Assembly: GCF_032399705.1 (NCBI RefSeq)
Contig: NZ_CP135922.1
Coordinates: 1,612,001 to 1,676,000, forward strand
Origin: Paenibacillus sp. BIC5C1
Lineage (GTDB): Bacteria; Bacillota; Bacilli; Paenibacillales; Paenibacillaceae
DNA: 64,000 nucleotides
Direction of reading: 5' to 3'
Part shown: positions 1 to 8,670 of the stretch, in pieces
Position numbering within the stretch: position 1 is the first letter of the stretch
Layout: every line of letters begins with the position of its first letter
Notes under the pieces: model-generated
Told to the model about the DNA's origin: nothing
The model's database searches: none
What the model saw: only the letters and a program-made list of their open reading frames with translations
Program-made: the position numbers and the translations under genes

Positions 1-930
1 GAAGGCGAAGTGGTTGGACTGGTCGGCGAGTCCGGCAGTGGAAAAAGTGTAACTGCCCGTTCGCTGATTCGGCTGATCCAGTCGCCAGGCCGGATTACGG
101 ATGGTCAGATTCTGTTCCGCGGAGAGGATCTGCTGACCAAGTCGGACAATGAACTGCGCAAAATCCGGGGCAACCGCATCTCGATGATTTTCCAGGACCC
201 GATGACATCACTTAATCCAGTCGTTCGTGTAGGCAAACAGATGACAGAGGTCATTCGTCGTCACCGGAAAATGGACAAGTTGGCTGCACGCAAGGAAGCA
301 ATTGAGTTGCTGCGACAAGTGGGCATTCCTTCCCCGGAAGAACGAATTGATCAATACCCACATGAGTTTAGCGGGGGCATGAGACAGCGGGTAATGATCG
401 CCATGGCCTTGTCCTGCAAGCCGGAGTTATTGATAGCGGATGAACCGACGACAGCGCTGGATGTGACCATTCAGGCACAGATTTTGCAGCTGATGCAAGG
501 ACTGAAAGAGTCTACGCAGACGTCCATTCTGATGATTACGCATGACCTTGGTGTTGTTGCTCAGGTCTGTACCCGAGTGATCGTGATGTACGGTGGACTT
601 ATTATGGAAGAGGGACCAGTGGAGCGAATTTTCGCTCATCCGCAGCATCCGTATACTCAGGGATTGCTGCGCTCCATTCCGAAGCACGGCGAGGAAGGTG
701 GACGCCAGCGGCTGGCAACCATTGAAGGTACACTGCCCAATCTGCTTCATCCACCAACTGGATGTCCGTTTATGGAACGTTGCCCACACGCCATGGAAGT
801 ATGCAAACAGATGCCTGCGTATACCGAGACTGCACCTGGTCATCGAGCGCTATGCTGGTTGCTGGACGATGAGGGTCGGGAACAACAACAAGTACAAACA
901 GGAGCATCGTCAGAGGAGGTGGGGCAATGA
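1..930 (+). CDS. oppD: Peptide ABC transporter ATP-binding protein, OppD/DppD type (5' partial)
   Basis: This is the first of two ATPases that power an oligopeptide or dipeptide importer. The frame is open from base 1, so the true start lies upstream of the window. A Walker A motif (GESGSGKS) is near the visible start, followed by the signature SGGMRQR, Walker [13 protein letters not shown] and an H-loop (THD). The C-terminal oligopeptide-transporter extension has the Cys cluster [14 protein letters not shown] typical of OppD/DppD. The stop overlaps the next gene by 4 bases (ATGA), so the two are translationally coupled. The permease and binding-protein genes should lie upstream. The exact substrate (peptide, nickel or other) cannot be told from the ATPase. 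Confidence 0.93.
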   Translation, partial: EGEVVGLVGESGSGKSVTARSLIRLIQSPGRITDGQILFRGEDLLTKSDNELRKIRGNRISMIFQDPMTSLNPVVRVGKQMTEVIRRHRKMDKLAARKEAIELLRQVGIPSPEERIDQYPHEFSGGMRQRVMIAMALSCKPELLIADEPTTALDVTIQAQILQLMQGLKESTQTSILMITHDLGVVAQVCTRVIVMYGGLIMEEGPVERIFAHPQHPYTQGLLRSIPKHGEEGGRQRLATIEGTLPNLLHPPTGCPFMERCPHAMEVCKQMPAYTETAPGHRALCWLLDDEGREQQQVQTGASSEEVGQ

Positions 931-1862
931 GTACAGGGACCGATCAGCGTGAAGTGCTGCTGGACGTGCGTGGCCTGAAAAAACATTTTCCGGTACGTGG
1001 TGCTGGCAAAGGCAAAGACGTCGTGAAAGCCGTGGATAACGTCAGTTTTCATATTCACAAAGGAGAAACGTTTGGACTGGTCGGTGAATCCGGCTGTGGC
1101 AAATCAACGACTGGACGAAGCATCGTAAGACTTTATGATGTGACGGACGGAAGCATTATGTTTGGCGGACAGGACGTTGCGAAGATGAATGAACGCCAGT
1201 TGAAGCCATTTCGCAAACGGATGCAGACGATTTTTCAGGACCCCTATTCTTCACTAAATCCGGGTATGAATGTCCTGCAGATTATTAGTGAACCGATGGA
1301 AATTCATAATTATGCTTCCAAGGCAGAGATGAAGGGGCGAGCGCTTGACCTGATGAACCGTGTGGGTCTGAAGCCAGAGCATGCGGAGCGTTATCCACAT
1401 GAATTCAGTGGGGGGCAGCGTCAGCGGATTAGTATTGCCCGTGCATTATCGGTGAACCCGGAGTTCATTTTGTGTGATGAGCCGTTATCCGCTCTGGATG
1501 TGTCCGTACAGGCACAGGTGGTCAATATGCTTGAAGATTTGCAGGCAGAGCTGGGACTGACCTATTTGTTCATTGCCCATGATCTGTCCATGGTACGTCA
1601 CATCTCGAACCGAATCGGTGTGATGTATCGCGGTAAGCTGGTGGAAGTAGCACCAACAGAAGAACTGTACCGTAATCCGGTACATCCGTATACCCAGGCA
1701 CTGCTGGCGGCAATTCCTGTACCTGATCCAACGGTGCGGAACGTGATGCCGCCGATCTACAGTGGAGATACCAACCCATCCGCTCGAGGACGGGATGAAG
1801 AACCGGAGTGGATGGAAGTTTCACCAGGACACTTTGTATCCGGCTATCGAGACAGGATATAA
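927..1862 (+). CDS. oppF: Peptide ABC transporter ATP-binding protein, OppF/DppF type
   Basis: This is the second ATPase of the peptide importer, partner of the gene it overlaps. It is 311 residues long, a usual length for OppF. Visible motifs are Walker A GESGCGKS, Q-loop FQDPYSSLNP, signature SGGQRQR, Walker B FILCDEPLSALD and the H-loop AHDLS. The C-terminal extension contains the family motif HPYTQALLAAIPVPDP. The tail ends with an acidic stretch and SPGHFV, usual for the family. It is probably the last transport gene of the operon. A small gene follows 56 bases later on the same strand. Confidence 0.94.
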   Translation: MSTGTDQREVLLDVRGLKKHFPVRGAGKGKDVVKAVDNVSFHIHKGETFGLVGESGCGKSTTGRSIVRLYDVTDGSIMFGGQDVAKMNERQLKPFRKRMQTIFQDPYSSLNPGMNVLQIISEPMEIHNYASKAEMKGRALDLMNRVGLKPEHAERYPHEFSGGQRQRISIARALSVNPEFILCDEPLSALDVSVQAQVVNMLEDLQAELGLTYLFIAHDLSMVRHISNRIGVMYRGKLVEVAPTEELYRNPVHPYTQALLAAIPVPDPTVRNVMPPIYSGDTNPSARGRDEEPEWMEVSPGHFVSGYRDRI

Positions 1863-1918
1863 TGGATTAGAAATATCAATGGAATAATGATATATAGTGA
1901 CAGGAAGGTGTGAGTTGG

Positions 1919-2365
1919 ATGAGCACTGAGGTTAAGTTGTCCCAAAATACAGCCATTCGGTTGGAACAGGCTCGTGGCAAAGGCATGTCGGATGCAGCTT
2001 TGTTGGAAGCGATACAAGCCAAAGATGTGACTGCTTTTGATGCCGTGTCTGAGGAGCACTACAGCTATGATGATCTTTTCTCCTATGCGGACGAGCATGG
2101 CGAAAATCTGGAAGGTGCGGTCAAAGACGGCTACCGGATTACCTTTAACACTCGTGGTGGTCTGGGCATCTACTTGGAGAAGTCCTTCGGATTACAGCCA
2201 GAGAAAGACTTCACTGTTGGTGAAGGCATCGTAACCGGGTTGAAATTAAAACAGGAGCAGGCCGATGTGCTGGCAAAACGCCTTGCATCAAACTGGGTGA
2301 TTACCGAATCCAAAGATGTACCTGAGGGCCAAGAGCTGACGTTGAAGCTGCGGGCTTTGGTTTAA
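1919..2365 (+). CDS. Hypothetical protein, 148 aa
   Basis: I do not recognise the family. The protein is soluble, acidic and has no signal peptide or membrane segment. It contains a short helix-rich N-terminal half (AIRLEQARGKGMSDAALLEAI) and a C-terminal half with an alternating strand pattern (YRITFNTRGGLGIYL, ELTLKLRALV). ATG at 1919 is chosen because AGGAAGG at 1902-1908 lies 10 bases upstream; an in-frame GTG at 1910 is too close to that site. It follows oppF and is closed by a strong terminator, so it may be the last gene of the peptide-transporter transcript. Nothing else points to its job. Confidence 0.75.
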   Translation: MSTEVKLSQNTAIRLEQARGKGMSDAALLEAIQAKDVTAFDAVSEEHYSYDDLFSYADEHGENLEGAVKDGYRITFNTRGGLGIYLEKSFGLQPEKDFTVGEGIVTGLKLKQEQADVLAKRLASNWVITESKDVPEGQELTLKLRALV

Positions 2366-2374
2366 TGAAACAAC

Positions 2375-2424
2375 AGACTGTCCCGTTTGCAGTGAATAAC
2401 TGCGGCGGGATGGTCTTTTTTTTT
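2375..2424 (+). terminator. Rho-independent terminator
   Basis: A long hairpin (AGACTGTCCCG pairing with CGGGATGGTCT, with an inner GCAGT/ACTGC pair) is followed by nine T residues. It closes the oppDF transcript and lies just before the metallo-hydrolase gene. Confidence 0.9.
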
Positions 2425-2523
2425 GCAAAAACAGAGGTGGGAGATTACAATCTACATATCATTTATTGGATGGAACATGAAATTGGGATGCATTGCTTCC
2501 GGGATAGAGAGGGGACTTTCATA

Positions 2524-3303
2524 ATGAATCAGCTAACATTTCTGGGAACCGGGGATGCGATGGGTGTTCCGCGGGTGTATTGTGATTGTGACGTTTGCAC
2601 AGAAGCCCGGCTTACGGGGATCAATCGCCGCAAACGTGCTGCTGTTTTGATTCAAAGTGATGGAGAGCACGAACCTTTCATGATTGACTGCGGACCGGAC
2701 TGGAGATCACAGATGGAAGACCAGGGGATGCGGATGGTGCAGACGTTGCTGATCACACATGCGCATTTTGATCACATTGGAGGCTTGCCCGAATGGGCAG
2801 ATGCGTGCCGCTGGTTGGGTGTAAAAGGACAGTTGTATGCACCACGGGAGGTGATCGCAACCATCCAGAGTCAATTTCCATGGCTCGGTCGTCATATGAA
2901 TTTCCTGGAAACGGATGCGAATATCGAGCTCGGTGGATGGAAGGTGCACTCCTGGAAAGTTTGTCACGGTCATAATGGCTACTCGTATGCTTATCGATTG
3001 GAGCGTGAAGGATACACCTGGGCGTATTGCTCGGATGCCATTGATTTGAAGGCTTCGGAGAAGCAGCCCTTGTACGGATTGGATCTGTTGATACTCGGAA
3101 CGAGCTTTGTTCATGAACTTGCGGAATTCTCCACACGCTCGGTGTACGATATGGTTGAGGCGCAGGAGCTGTTGCAGGAATTGAAGCCGGGCCAGACCTA
3201 TTTTACACATATGTCTCACGACGTCGATGTACGCCAGAATTATGATCTGGCTCAGGGGATTACGTTGGCACTTACTGGTCTGAAGGTGAAGCTGGGAGAA
3301 TAG
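2524..3303 (+). CDS. MBL-fold metallo-hydrolase, PhnP-like
   Basis: A metallo-beta-lactamase-fold hydrolase of the PhnP family (phosphoribosyl 1,2-cyclic phosphodiesterase-like). The 259-residue protein begins FLGTGDAMGVP and carries a Cys cluster YCDCDVC, which in PhnP binds a structural zinc. The metal-binding motif THAHFDHIGG follows, then a later Asp (YCSDA) and a C-terminal His region (THMSHDVD). ATG 2524 is chosen because it has a GAGAGGGG ribosome site and gives the conserved N-terminus; the open frame continues upstream only through the terminator. No phosphonate-use genes are nearby, so the substrate is open; it could act on another cyclic or nucleotide-derived phosphodiester. Confidence 0.85.
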   Translation: MNQLTFLGTGDAMGVPRVYCDCDVCTEARLTGINRRKRAAVLIQSDGEHEPFMIDCGPDWRSQMEDQGMRMVQTLLITHAHFDHIGGLPEWADACRWLGVKGQLYAPREVIATIQSQFPWLGRHMNFLETDANIELGGWKVHSWKVCHGHNGYSYAYRLEREGYTWAYCSDAIDLKASEKQPLYGLDLLILGTSFVHELAEFSTRSVYDMVEAQELLQELKPGQTYFTHMSHDVDVRQNYDLAQGITLALTGLKVKLGE

Positions 3304-3436
3304 GACAACCATGTTAAAAATAAATTCAGAAGAGCGTATCCTTTGCCGGGGGTTCTTCGTTTACATAGTGTAAGACAATTACAGCAAGTGAATTGAAGCA
3401 AGATCAATCAGGAACCAACAAAGGGGGGCCCCAAAC

Positions 3437-4303
3437 ATGGCCTTTGTGAAGTCCGTGGATTGCAGAATCAACAGACCACATGATGATAAACAGGTTGAAC
3501 CATATAGCCATTCCGATGTTCAAGTCGGATATACGTTAGAGCAAACGATTGAAGCTGCACTTCCGAGCCTGCTGGGCTCGTTGTACGCCTATTGCATGTC
3601 ATTGACTGGTTCAGTCTGGGAGACGGAGGATCTGGTCCAGGATACATGTGTTAAAGCACTATCCTTTTCAGCTACCCGAAGAACGGGAATGACAGAGGAC
3701 ATGAACTGGGAAGCCTATCTCATCCGTGTTGCACGCAACACCTGGATTGACGCCATACGGAAGCGTGAGAACTTGGCAAGCAAATTGGAAAGCATGAAGC
3801 CATTTATGCAAGAATTTGAGGAAGAAGAGCGATTCGAGGAAGTCGAGTCCGCTGTTCAAATCCTTGTGGATGAACTGCCACCGTGGCAGCGAGCGATATA
3901 TATGTTACGTGATTTGATGGGATACACGACGGTAGAGACTGCTGAACTGTTGGACACGACGGAAGGGGCGGTCAAAGCTGCCCTGAGTCGTGCCCGCTCT
4001 TCTCTGGCGAAAGTGAGGCACAGCCTGAACGAAACGGATGCTGATCAGACCAATCCATTGGAAGAGCATCAGCAAAATCGGGAGGAACTGCGCAGTTATT
4101 TACTGGCGTTCCGTAGCGGTAATACAGCTCGCTTAATTGATTTATGCCTGAATCAGACCGATGATCCGATGGCTGTGGCGGGAACGATTTTGCAGCAGAC
4201 TCTGCCGTCTCAATCGATGCAACCAGTGATGTACAGTTATTCAAGCTCCGGTACGAATTCAATGTCGTATGGGGGAGGATATATGGTCACCATGGTTGCG
4301 TAA
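3437..4303 (+). CDS. RNA polymerase sigma factor, ECF-like, with C-terminal extension
   Basis: A sigma-70 family factor of 288 residues. Region 2 is at about residues 35-105 (LVQDTCVKAL, then LIRVARNTWIDAIRKR) and region 4 at about 140-195 (LPPWQRAIYMLRDLMGYTTVETAELL, then TEGAVKAALSRARSSL). About 95 further residues follow, ending in a Ser/Tyr/Gly/Met-rich tail (YSSSGTNSMSYGGGYM). Usual ECF factors stop soon after region 4. No anti-sigma gene is adjacent; instead a ClpP-type protease follows after 18 bases, so the two are probably one transcript. The start has a strong AAGGGGGG site. The extension could act as a built-in regulatory domain; that is inference. Confidence 0.85.
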   Translation: MAFVKSVDCRINRPHDDKQVEPYSHSDVQVGYTLEQTIEAALPSLLGSLYAYCMSLTGSVWETEDLVQDTCVKALSFSATRRTGMTEDMNWEAYLIRVARNTWIDAIRKRENLASKLESMKPFMQEFEEEERFEEVESAVQILVDELPPWQRAIYMLRDLMGYTTVETAELLDTTEGAVKAALSRARSSLAKVRHSLNETDADQTNPLEEHQQNREELRSYLLAFRSGNTARLIDLCLNQTDDPMAVAGTILQQTLPSQSMQPVMYSYSSSGTNSMSYGGGYMVTMVA

Positions 4304-4321
4304 ACCTGGGAGGCAAAGTGC

Positions 4322-4903
4322 ATGAACGTGGTACCTTATGTTGTTGAACAGACAGCCCGTGGAGAGCGGAGCTATGATATTTATTCCCGTTTGCTGAAAG
4401 ATCGGATCATTATGGTATCCGGCGAAATTGAGGATCAGATGGCCAATGCGATCGTTGCCCAGTTGTTGTTTCTGACCGCAGAGGACCCAGAGAAGGATAT
4501 TCAGATGTATATTAACAGTCCTGGTGGTTCCGTGACTGCCGGATTCTCCATCTATGACACGATGCAATTCGTGAAACCTGACATTTCTACGATTTGCACA
4601 GGCATGGCAGCCAGCTTCGGTACGATTCTGCTGGTTGGTGGAACAAAAGGAAAACGGTTGGCGTTGCCAAACAGCGAAATCATGATTCACCAGCCGCTTG
4701 GCGGAACACGGGGGCAGGCCTCGGATATGCTGATTCATGCCAACCGAATTATCCAGCACCGTCAGCGCCTTAATAAGCTGCTTGCCGATCATACGGGACA
4801 GCCGATGGAGCGGATTGAAAAGGATACAGACCGAGATTACTTCCTGACCGCTGCGGAAGCCGTCGAGTATGGTCTGGTGGATAAGGTCATAATCAGTTCG
4901 TAA
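4322..4903 (+). CDS. clpP: ATP-dependent Clp protease proteolytic subunit (ClpP family)
   Basis: A 193-residue ClpP-family serine peptidase, the usual ClpP length. The catalytic triad is visible as Ser98 (GMAAS), His123 (MIHQP) and Asp172 (DRD), with the oxyanion/handle region [10 protein letters not shown]. ClpP forms a tetradecamer that degrades proteins fed by ClpX or ClpC. It follows the sigma factor by 18 bases and is closed by a strong terminator, so it is probably the second gene of a two-gene unit. Many Bacillota have a housekeeping clpP elsewhere; this copy may be a second one, which the window cannot show. The position after a sigma factor without a matching anti-sigma is unusual. 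Confidence 0.9.
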   Translation: MNVVPYVVEQTARGERSYDIYSRLLKDRIIMVSGEIEDQMANAIVAQLLFLTAEDPEKDIQMYINSPGGSVTAGFSIYDTMQFVKPDISTICTGMAASFGTILLVGGTKGKRLALPNSEIMIHQPLGGTRGQASDMLIHANRIIQHRQRLNKLLADHTGQPMERIEKDTDRDYFLTAAEAVEYGLVDKVIISS

Positions 4904-4958
4904 GTAAAAAAGTAAAATGCGTGCCAAGAAACACAACTGAAGAAAGCAAGAAAAATGA

Positions 4959-5012
4959 ACAGCAAAGTAGCCTGGAAGGTCATTCGACTTTTCGGGTTAC
5001 TTTGCTGTTTTG
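4959..5012 (+). terminator. Rho-independent terminator
   Basis: AACAGCAAAGTAGCC pairs with GGGTTACTTTGCTGTT and is followed by a T-rich run. It ends the sigma-clpP transcript. Confidence 0.88.
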
Positions 5013-5047
5013 TCTATTTTGGAAAGAAATTGAATGAGTATTGACTC

Positions 5048-5094
5048 AATCCATGTATAGTGTATATATTATATATATACACTATACATGGATT
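5048..5094. promoter_or_regulatory. Perfect 47-bp palindrome: probable operator of the GntR/YtrA regulator
   Basis: Two perfectly complementary 22-base arms (5048-5069 and 5073-5094, core AGTGTATATAT/ATATATACACT) flank TAT. A TTGACT that could be a -35 box begins at 5041, and TATATT lies 18 bases after it inside the palindrome. YtrA-subfamily GntR proteins bind inverted repeats with AGTGTA/TACACT cores next to their own gene, so autorepression is likely. Assignment as operator is inference from position and symmetry. Confidence 0.75.
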
Positions 5095-5121
5095 GGATTG
5101 AAACCAGTGAGGTGACAGAAC

Positions 5122-5505
5122 ATTAATATACTAATATCAAACGCATCGAACGATCCGATCTACATGCAGATTCTGACCCAGATTAGACAGAGCATTTTAA
5201 GCGGGGAACTGGTTGCAGGGGAGAGCCTCCCCTCCATCCGTCAACTTGCAAAGGATCTGCAGGTCAGTGTAATTACTACCAAACGTGTCTATGAAGAACT
5301 GGAGAAAGAGAAACTGATTGATTCTGTTGTTGGTAAGGGGTGCTTCGTCTCAGGAGTCAATCAGGACTTTATTCGGGAGCGACGGATGAAACAAATGGAA
5401 GAGAAGATGCAAGAAATCATTCGTGAGAGTAAGGAACTAGGTATGAGTTCACAAGATTTAATCGATCATCTTACTTTGCTGTTTGAGGAGGAACAAACAC
5501 CATGA
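5122..5505 (+). CDS. GntR family transcriptional regulator, YtrA subfamily (probable ATT start)
   Basis: A 127-residue GntR repressor with a winged helix (SLPSIRQLAKDLQVSVITTKRVYEEL) and a short C-terminal dimerisation helix, as in YtrA-type regulators of ABC transporters. The first ATG in frame is 5164, but it would cut away residues INILISNASNDPIY, which match the conserved N-terminus of this subfamily (ISN..DPIY.QI). The only codon that keeps them and has a ribosome site is ATT at 5122, with GAGGTGA 6 bases upstream; an in-frame TGA at 5113 closes the frame before it. The gene overlaps the ABC ATPase by 4 bases. It is expected to repress its own operon through the palindrome just upstream. 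Confidence 0.85.
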   Translation: MNILISNASNDPIYMQILTQIRQSILSGELVAGESLPSIRQLAKDLQVSVITTKRVYEELEKEKLIDSVVGKGCFVSGVNQDFIRERRMKQMEEKMQEIIRESKELGMSSQDLIDHLTLLFEEEQTP

Positions 5506-6368
5506 ATGCAATTGAGTTACGCAATGTAACAAAAACGTATCCATTATTTAAAGTTGATAATATATCTTTAGATGTAAAAAAGGGATATATTACTGGACTC
5601 ATTGGTCCGAATGGGGCTGGGAAGAGCACACTTATCAAAATGATCATTGGCCTGATTTATCCTGACACTGGGAGTATAAAAACGCTGGGTAGTGAGATGC
5701 ACAATCAGGAAGTTAACATTAAGCAGCGCATAGGTATAGTGTCAGATGACTGTTTTTACTATGAGCATCTTACAATACATGAAATGAGAAGAATGATTGC
5801 CCCATTCTATAAGAAGTGGGACGACAAAACATTTAATACCTATCTTGAGCATTTCGAGTTGTCCCCCAGAAAAAAAATCCGAGAGTTGTCCAAAGGCATG
5901 AAAATCAAATTTTCCCTTGCTGTAGCCTTATCCCATGACGCTGAGCTTCTCATTATGGATGAACCCACATCCGGACTAGATCCTGTATTTAGAAGGGAAC
6001 TCCTTGATCTGCTTGCAGATATGATACAGAACGAAACCAAATCCATTATTTTCTCCACTCATATCACGACCGATTTGGAGCGTATTGCAGACTATATTAT
6101 GTTCATGAATCAAGGGAAACTTATATTCAATGAAGTAAAAGATGATGTACTCGAAAGATATACTATCGTAAAAGGGGATATGGATCTGCTTGATTCGGAT
6201 ACTCGAAGTCAATTCGTCGGAATCCGTGAGACCGCGGTTGGTTTTGAAGGCTTGGCAGATAACAGGGCGGAGGCAGAACGATTATTTGGTAATTATGCTC
6301 TTTTACATAGACCCTCGCTCGAAGACCTTATCTATTTTACGGCCAAGGGGGAACGGCATCATGCTTAA
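5502..6368 (+). CDS. ABC transporter ATP-binding protein
   Basis: A 288-residue ABC ATPase of the drug/antimicrobial-export or YtrB class. Motifs are Walker A GPNGAGKS, a degenerate signature LSKGMKIK, Walker B LLIMDEPTSGLD and an H-loop (STHITTDLERIADY). It overlaps the GntR regulator upstream and the permease gene downstream (ATGCTTAA), so the three form one operon. With one permease it could form an exporter or a sensor-type transporter responding to cell-wall stress, as known for ytr operons. Substrate is unknown. The operon is visibly more AT-rich than the genes on either side. Confidence 0.9.
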   Translation: MNAIELRNVTKTYPLFKVDNISLDVKKGYITGLIGPNGAGKSTLIKMIIGLIYPDTGSIKTLGSEMHNQEVNIKQRIGIVSDDCFYYEHLTIHEMRRMIAPFYKKWDDKTFNTYLEHFELSPRKKIRELSKGMKIKFSLAVALSHDAELLIMDEPTSGLDPVFRRELLDLLADMIQNETKSIIFSTHITTDLERIADYIMFMNQGKLIFNEVKDDVLERYTIVKGDMDLLDSDTRSQFVGIRETAVGFEGLADNRAEAERLFGNYALLHRPSLEDLIYFTAKGERHHA

Positions 6369-6987
6369 CTTGCTTCGCAAAGATTTTATAGCTTTAAAAA
6401 GCTCCCTATGGATGATTCCTTTTTACCTTGTTGTATTCAGCTTCGCATTTATACCCCAAATTGAAATGTCGATGTATTTCGTAGGAATCTATACTGCTTT
6501 CGGTTCGATGATCCTTGCAACCACGATTGATATTAAAAATTACAATCATAATTTTCTCGTTACGCTTCCGCTTAGCCGCAAGAACATTGTGAAAGCCAAG
6601 TACCTGTCTGCCATTTTGTATGCTCTTTTCGGAGTGTTGGCTTCATATGGGATTCACTCGCTCGTTAATATAAATTATCCCGAGCTGAACAAGCCTGATT
6701 ATTCGGTAATGGACATTTTGATTTCTTTAGGAATGGTGCTTGTCTTAGTTTCGATCTATTTACCTCTTTTTTACGCCTTTAGCAAAAAGGGAGCCGGAAT
6801 TATTAATATGGTATTCATGATCGTTCTCATTATTATGGCGCAACCTGCGGCCTTCCTCATAAGTAAGGCGGGCGAGAATGGAATGGATCGTGCTTCTGTT
6901 TATGTTTTTGTTTCAGTTTGCATTCTTCTGTTGTTCATTGCCTCCTATTTTGTAACGGTCCGTCTGTTTGCACGGAAGGACCTATAG
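6361..6987 (+). CDS. ABC-2 type transporter permease
   Basis: A 208-residue membrane protein with about six hydrophobic segments, starting with a cytoplasmic MLNLLRKDFIALKSS. It has the layout of ABC-2 family permeases with the LPLSRKNIVKAKYLSA segment common in small Gram-positive exporters. ATG 6361 overlaps the end of the ATPase gene by 8 bases, which fixes the start, although the frame stays open further upstream. Together with the ATPase it should form the transporter controlled by the YtrA-type regulator. Confidence 0.86.
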   Translation: MLNLLRKDFIALKSSLWMIPFYLVVFSFAFIPQIEMSMYFVGIYTAFGSMILATTIDIKNYNHNFLVTLPLSRKNIVKAKYLSAILYALFGVLASYGIHSLVNINYPELNKPDYSVMDILISLGMVLVLVSIYLPLFYAFSKKGAGIINMVFMIVLIIMAQPAAFLISKAGENGMDRASVYVFVSVCILLLFIASYFVTVRLFARKDL

Positions 6988-7067
6988 GATGAATGAAGAA
7001 GGATTTCAATAAAAAAACTTTCTAACTTACTTTACCAGTCGAGAACAGTGAGAACAGAAGCAGCCCC

Positions 7068-7093
7068 AAAAGTCGCCAAACGGCGACTTTTTG
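7068..7093. terminator. Bidirectional Rho-independent terminator
   Basis: AAAAGTCGCC, loop AAAC, GGCGACTTTTT. The symmetric A/T flanks let it serve both the ABC operon (+) and the MocR-type gene (-) that converge here. Confidence 0.85.
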
Positions 7094-7172
7094 TGTTACA
7101 GAAGATTTAAAATTTGCGACCTGACAGACCAGCTATCGTTAATCTGCAAATGTAGATTTTGCAAAAGTATCA

Positions 7173-8594
7173 TCACGTATTTTCAGCCAATGCAATTAGT
7201 CTGCCCATGCCTTCCCGGATTTGTTGCTCGTGAGCATAGGAGAAGGAGAGACGCAGCTTGCGACTGGCGTTCGCATCGGAAGGATCGAATACCGTTCCCG
7301 GCACAAAGGCGACAGAATGCTCCATGCATCGGTGAAGCAAGCGCCCTGTATCTACACCTTCCGGAAGCTCCGCCCAGATGTTAAGTCCACCCTCAGGGCG
7401 AGTCCATGTCCAATCGGTTTGTTGTAGGCACTGTTCCATCACTTCCATCCGTAGCTGAATAGCGGTGCGCAGCTTGGACAGATGCTGGTGCATACGTGAA
7501 GACTGGAAATAACGGAGGAAAAGCTTCTGATTCAGCAGAGGTGAACCGTTATCTGTCAGAGCTTTGACGGCCTGCAATCCTGGCATAAACCGGGGACGGC
7601 ACATGATTGCGGCAATCCGCAGACCCGGCACGACATATTTGCTATAGCTGCGAATATAGAGTGTATGTCCTGTCGTATCGTATGTGAAGATCGGCGCAGG
7701 AGGTTTTTCCTTGAAATAGATATCATAGGTGCTGTCGTCTTCCACCAGAAAACATCCGTACTGTTCTGCCAGTTCAGGCAGTTGTTTGCGCTGCTCGGTC
7801 GGAATATTAATGCCCGTAGGGTTTTGGAAGGTTGGCGTCATATAAAATACTCTCGGCTTTTCCTGCTTCATCAGGCGTTCAATCTGTTCCAGATCGTAGC
7901 CATCAGGATGGATATCCGTAAAAATTAACTTGGCACCCTGTTTGCGGAAAATTTCCATCGCAGGGCCGTATGTTGGCCTCTCCATGAGCACACGGTCACC
8001 GGGTCTGACGAGACTTCGGGAGATCACATCAATAGCCTGCTGTGCCCCGGAAGTGATCAGTACTTCATCGGCCGATATATAGAAACGTTCCCTTGTCGTC
8101 AGATGGCTTGCCAAGGCGCTGCGCAGCTCGAGATCTCCCTGAATCGTGGAATATGTGCCAAGCAGACGAGGATATAGATCCAGCAAATCCCGCATCAGTT
8201 CTCCCCAATATCGGTTGGGTAGTAGGGCCGGGTCGATCAATGATTTGGAAAATTGGTACTCCGCCTCAAGGGATTGCACGCGGGCAAGTGAATCCCAATG
8301 CAGCCAAGCAGACACTGCAGGGTCATCGGCCTGATCTGTCACGGGAGAAGGTTCAGCAGGACTGACAAAATAGCCGGACTTGTCCTTGACGTAAACGTTC
8401 CCCCGTTCCTTTAATTCCTGATAGGCCTTAAAAACGGTGAGGCGATGTACACCGAGCAGCTCGGACAGGCTCCGCACGGACGGCAGCTTCTCATGCTCTT
8501 TCCACTCTCCGGCTTCGATCCGTACAACCAGATAATGTACCACTTGCTCATATAGTTTCAGGCTGTTATCTGTCATCAACATGGCTTTGCCCAC
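7173..8594 (-). CDS. MocR/PdxR-type regulator (GntR winged helix fused to PLP aminotransferase fold)
   Basis: A 473-residue fusion. Residues about 10-80 form a GntR winged helix (EKLPSVRSLSELLGVHRLTVFKAYQELKE read in pieces), and the rest is a fold type I aminotransferase domain with the PLP lysine in SYSKYVVPGLRI and the Asp/Asn contacts (VEDDSTYD, TPTFQNPTG). Such proteins are usually PLP- or amine-responsive regulators. GTG at 8594 is chosen because AGGAG lies 10 bases upstream; ATG at 8621 has no ribosome site, and an in-frame ATG also occurs at 8582. It is divergent from an EamA exporter, its most likely target, and direct repeats lie between them. Confidence 0.9.
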   Translation of the reverse strand: MGKAMLMTDNSLKLYEQVVHYLVVRIEAGEWKEHEKLPSVRSLSELLGVHRLTVFKAYQELKERGNVYVKDKSGYFVSPAEPSPVTDQADDPAVSAWLHWDSLARVQSLEAEYQFSKSLIDPALLPNRYWGELMRDLLDLYPRLLGTYSTIQGDLELRSALASHLTTRERFYISADEVLITSGAQQAIDVISRSLVRPGDRVLMERPTYGPAMEIFRKQGAKLIFTDIHPDGYDLEQIERLMKQEKPRVFYMTPTFQNPTGINIPTEQRKQLPELAEQYGCFLVEDDSTYDIYFKEKPPAPIFTYDTTGHTLYIRSYSKYVVPGLRIAAIMCRPRFMPGLQAVKALTDNGSPLLNQKLFLRYFQSSRMHQHLSKLRTAIQLRMEVMEQCLQQTDWTWTRPEGGLNIWAELPEGVDTGRLLHRCMEHSVAFVPGTVFDPSDANASRKLRLSFSYAHEQQIREGMGRLIALAENT

Positions 8595-8643
8595 CCGGCT
8601 CACGCTCCTTTTGAACTCCATTGTAACAGCAAACGGGAACTAA

Positions 8644-8670
8644 CTGTTCTGTTTTATTCATTCTGTTCTG
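8644..8670. promoter_or_regulatory. Direct repeat CTGTTCTG x2, probable MocR-type operator
   Basis: CTGTTCTG occurs at 8644-8651 and 8663-8670, 19 bases apart, in the gap between the divergent regulator and exporter genes. MocR/PdxR regulators commonly bind direct repeats in their own intergenic regions. A possible promoter for the exporter, TTCTGT (8661) and TATGAT (8683) with a 16-base spacer, overlaps the second repeat. Confidence 0.55.

Noticed and set aside
2707..3312. 201-codon minus-strand frame over the PhnP-like gene
   Set aside because: Composition is Cys/His/Arg-rich and shadow-like, with no ribosome site; the plus-strand gene has full family motifs.
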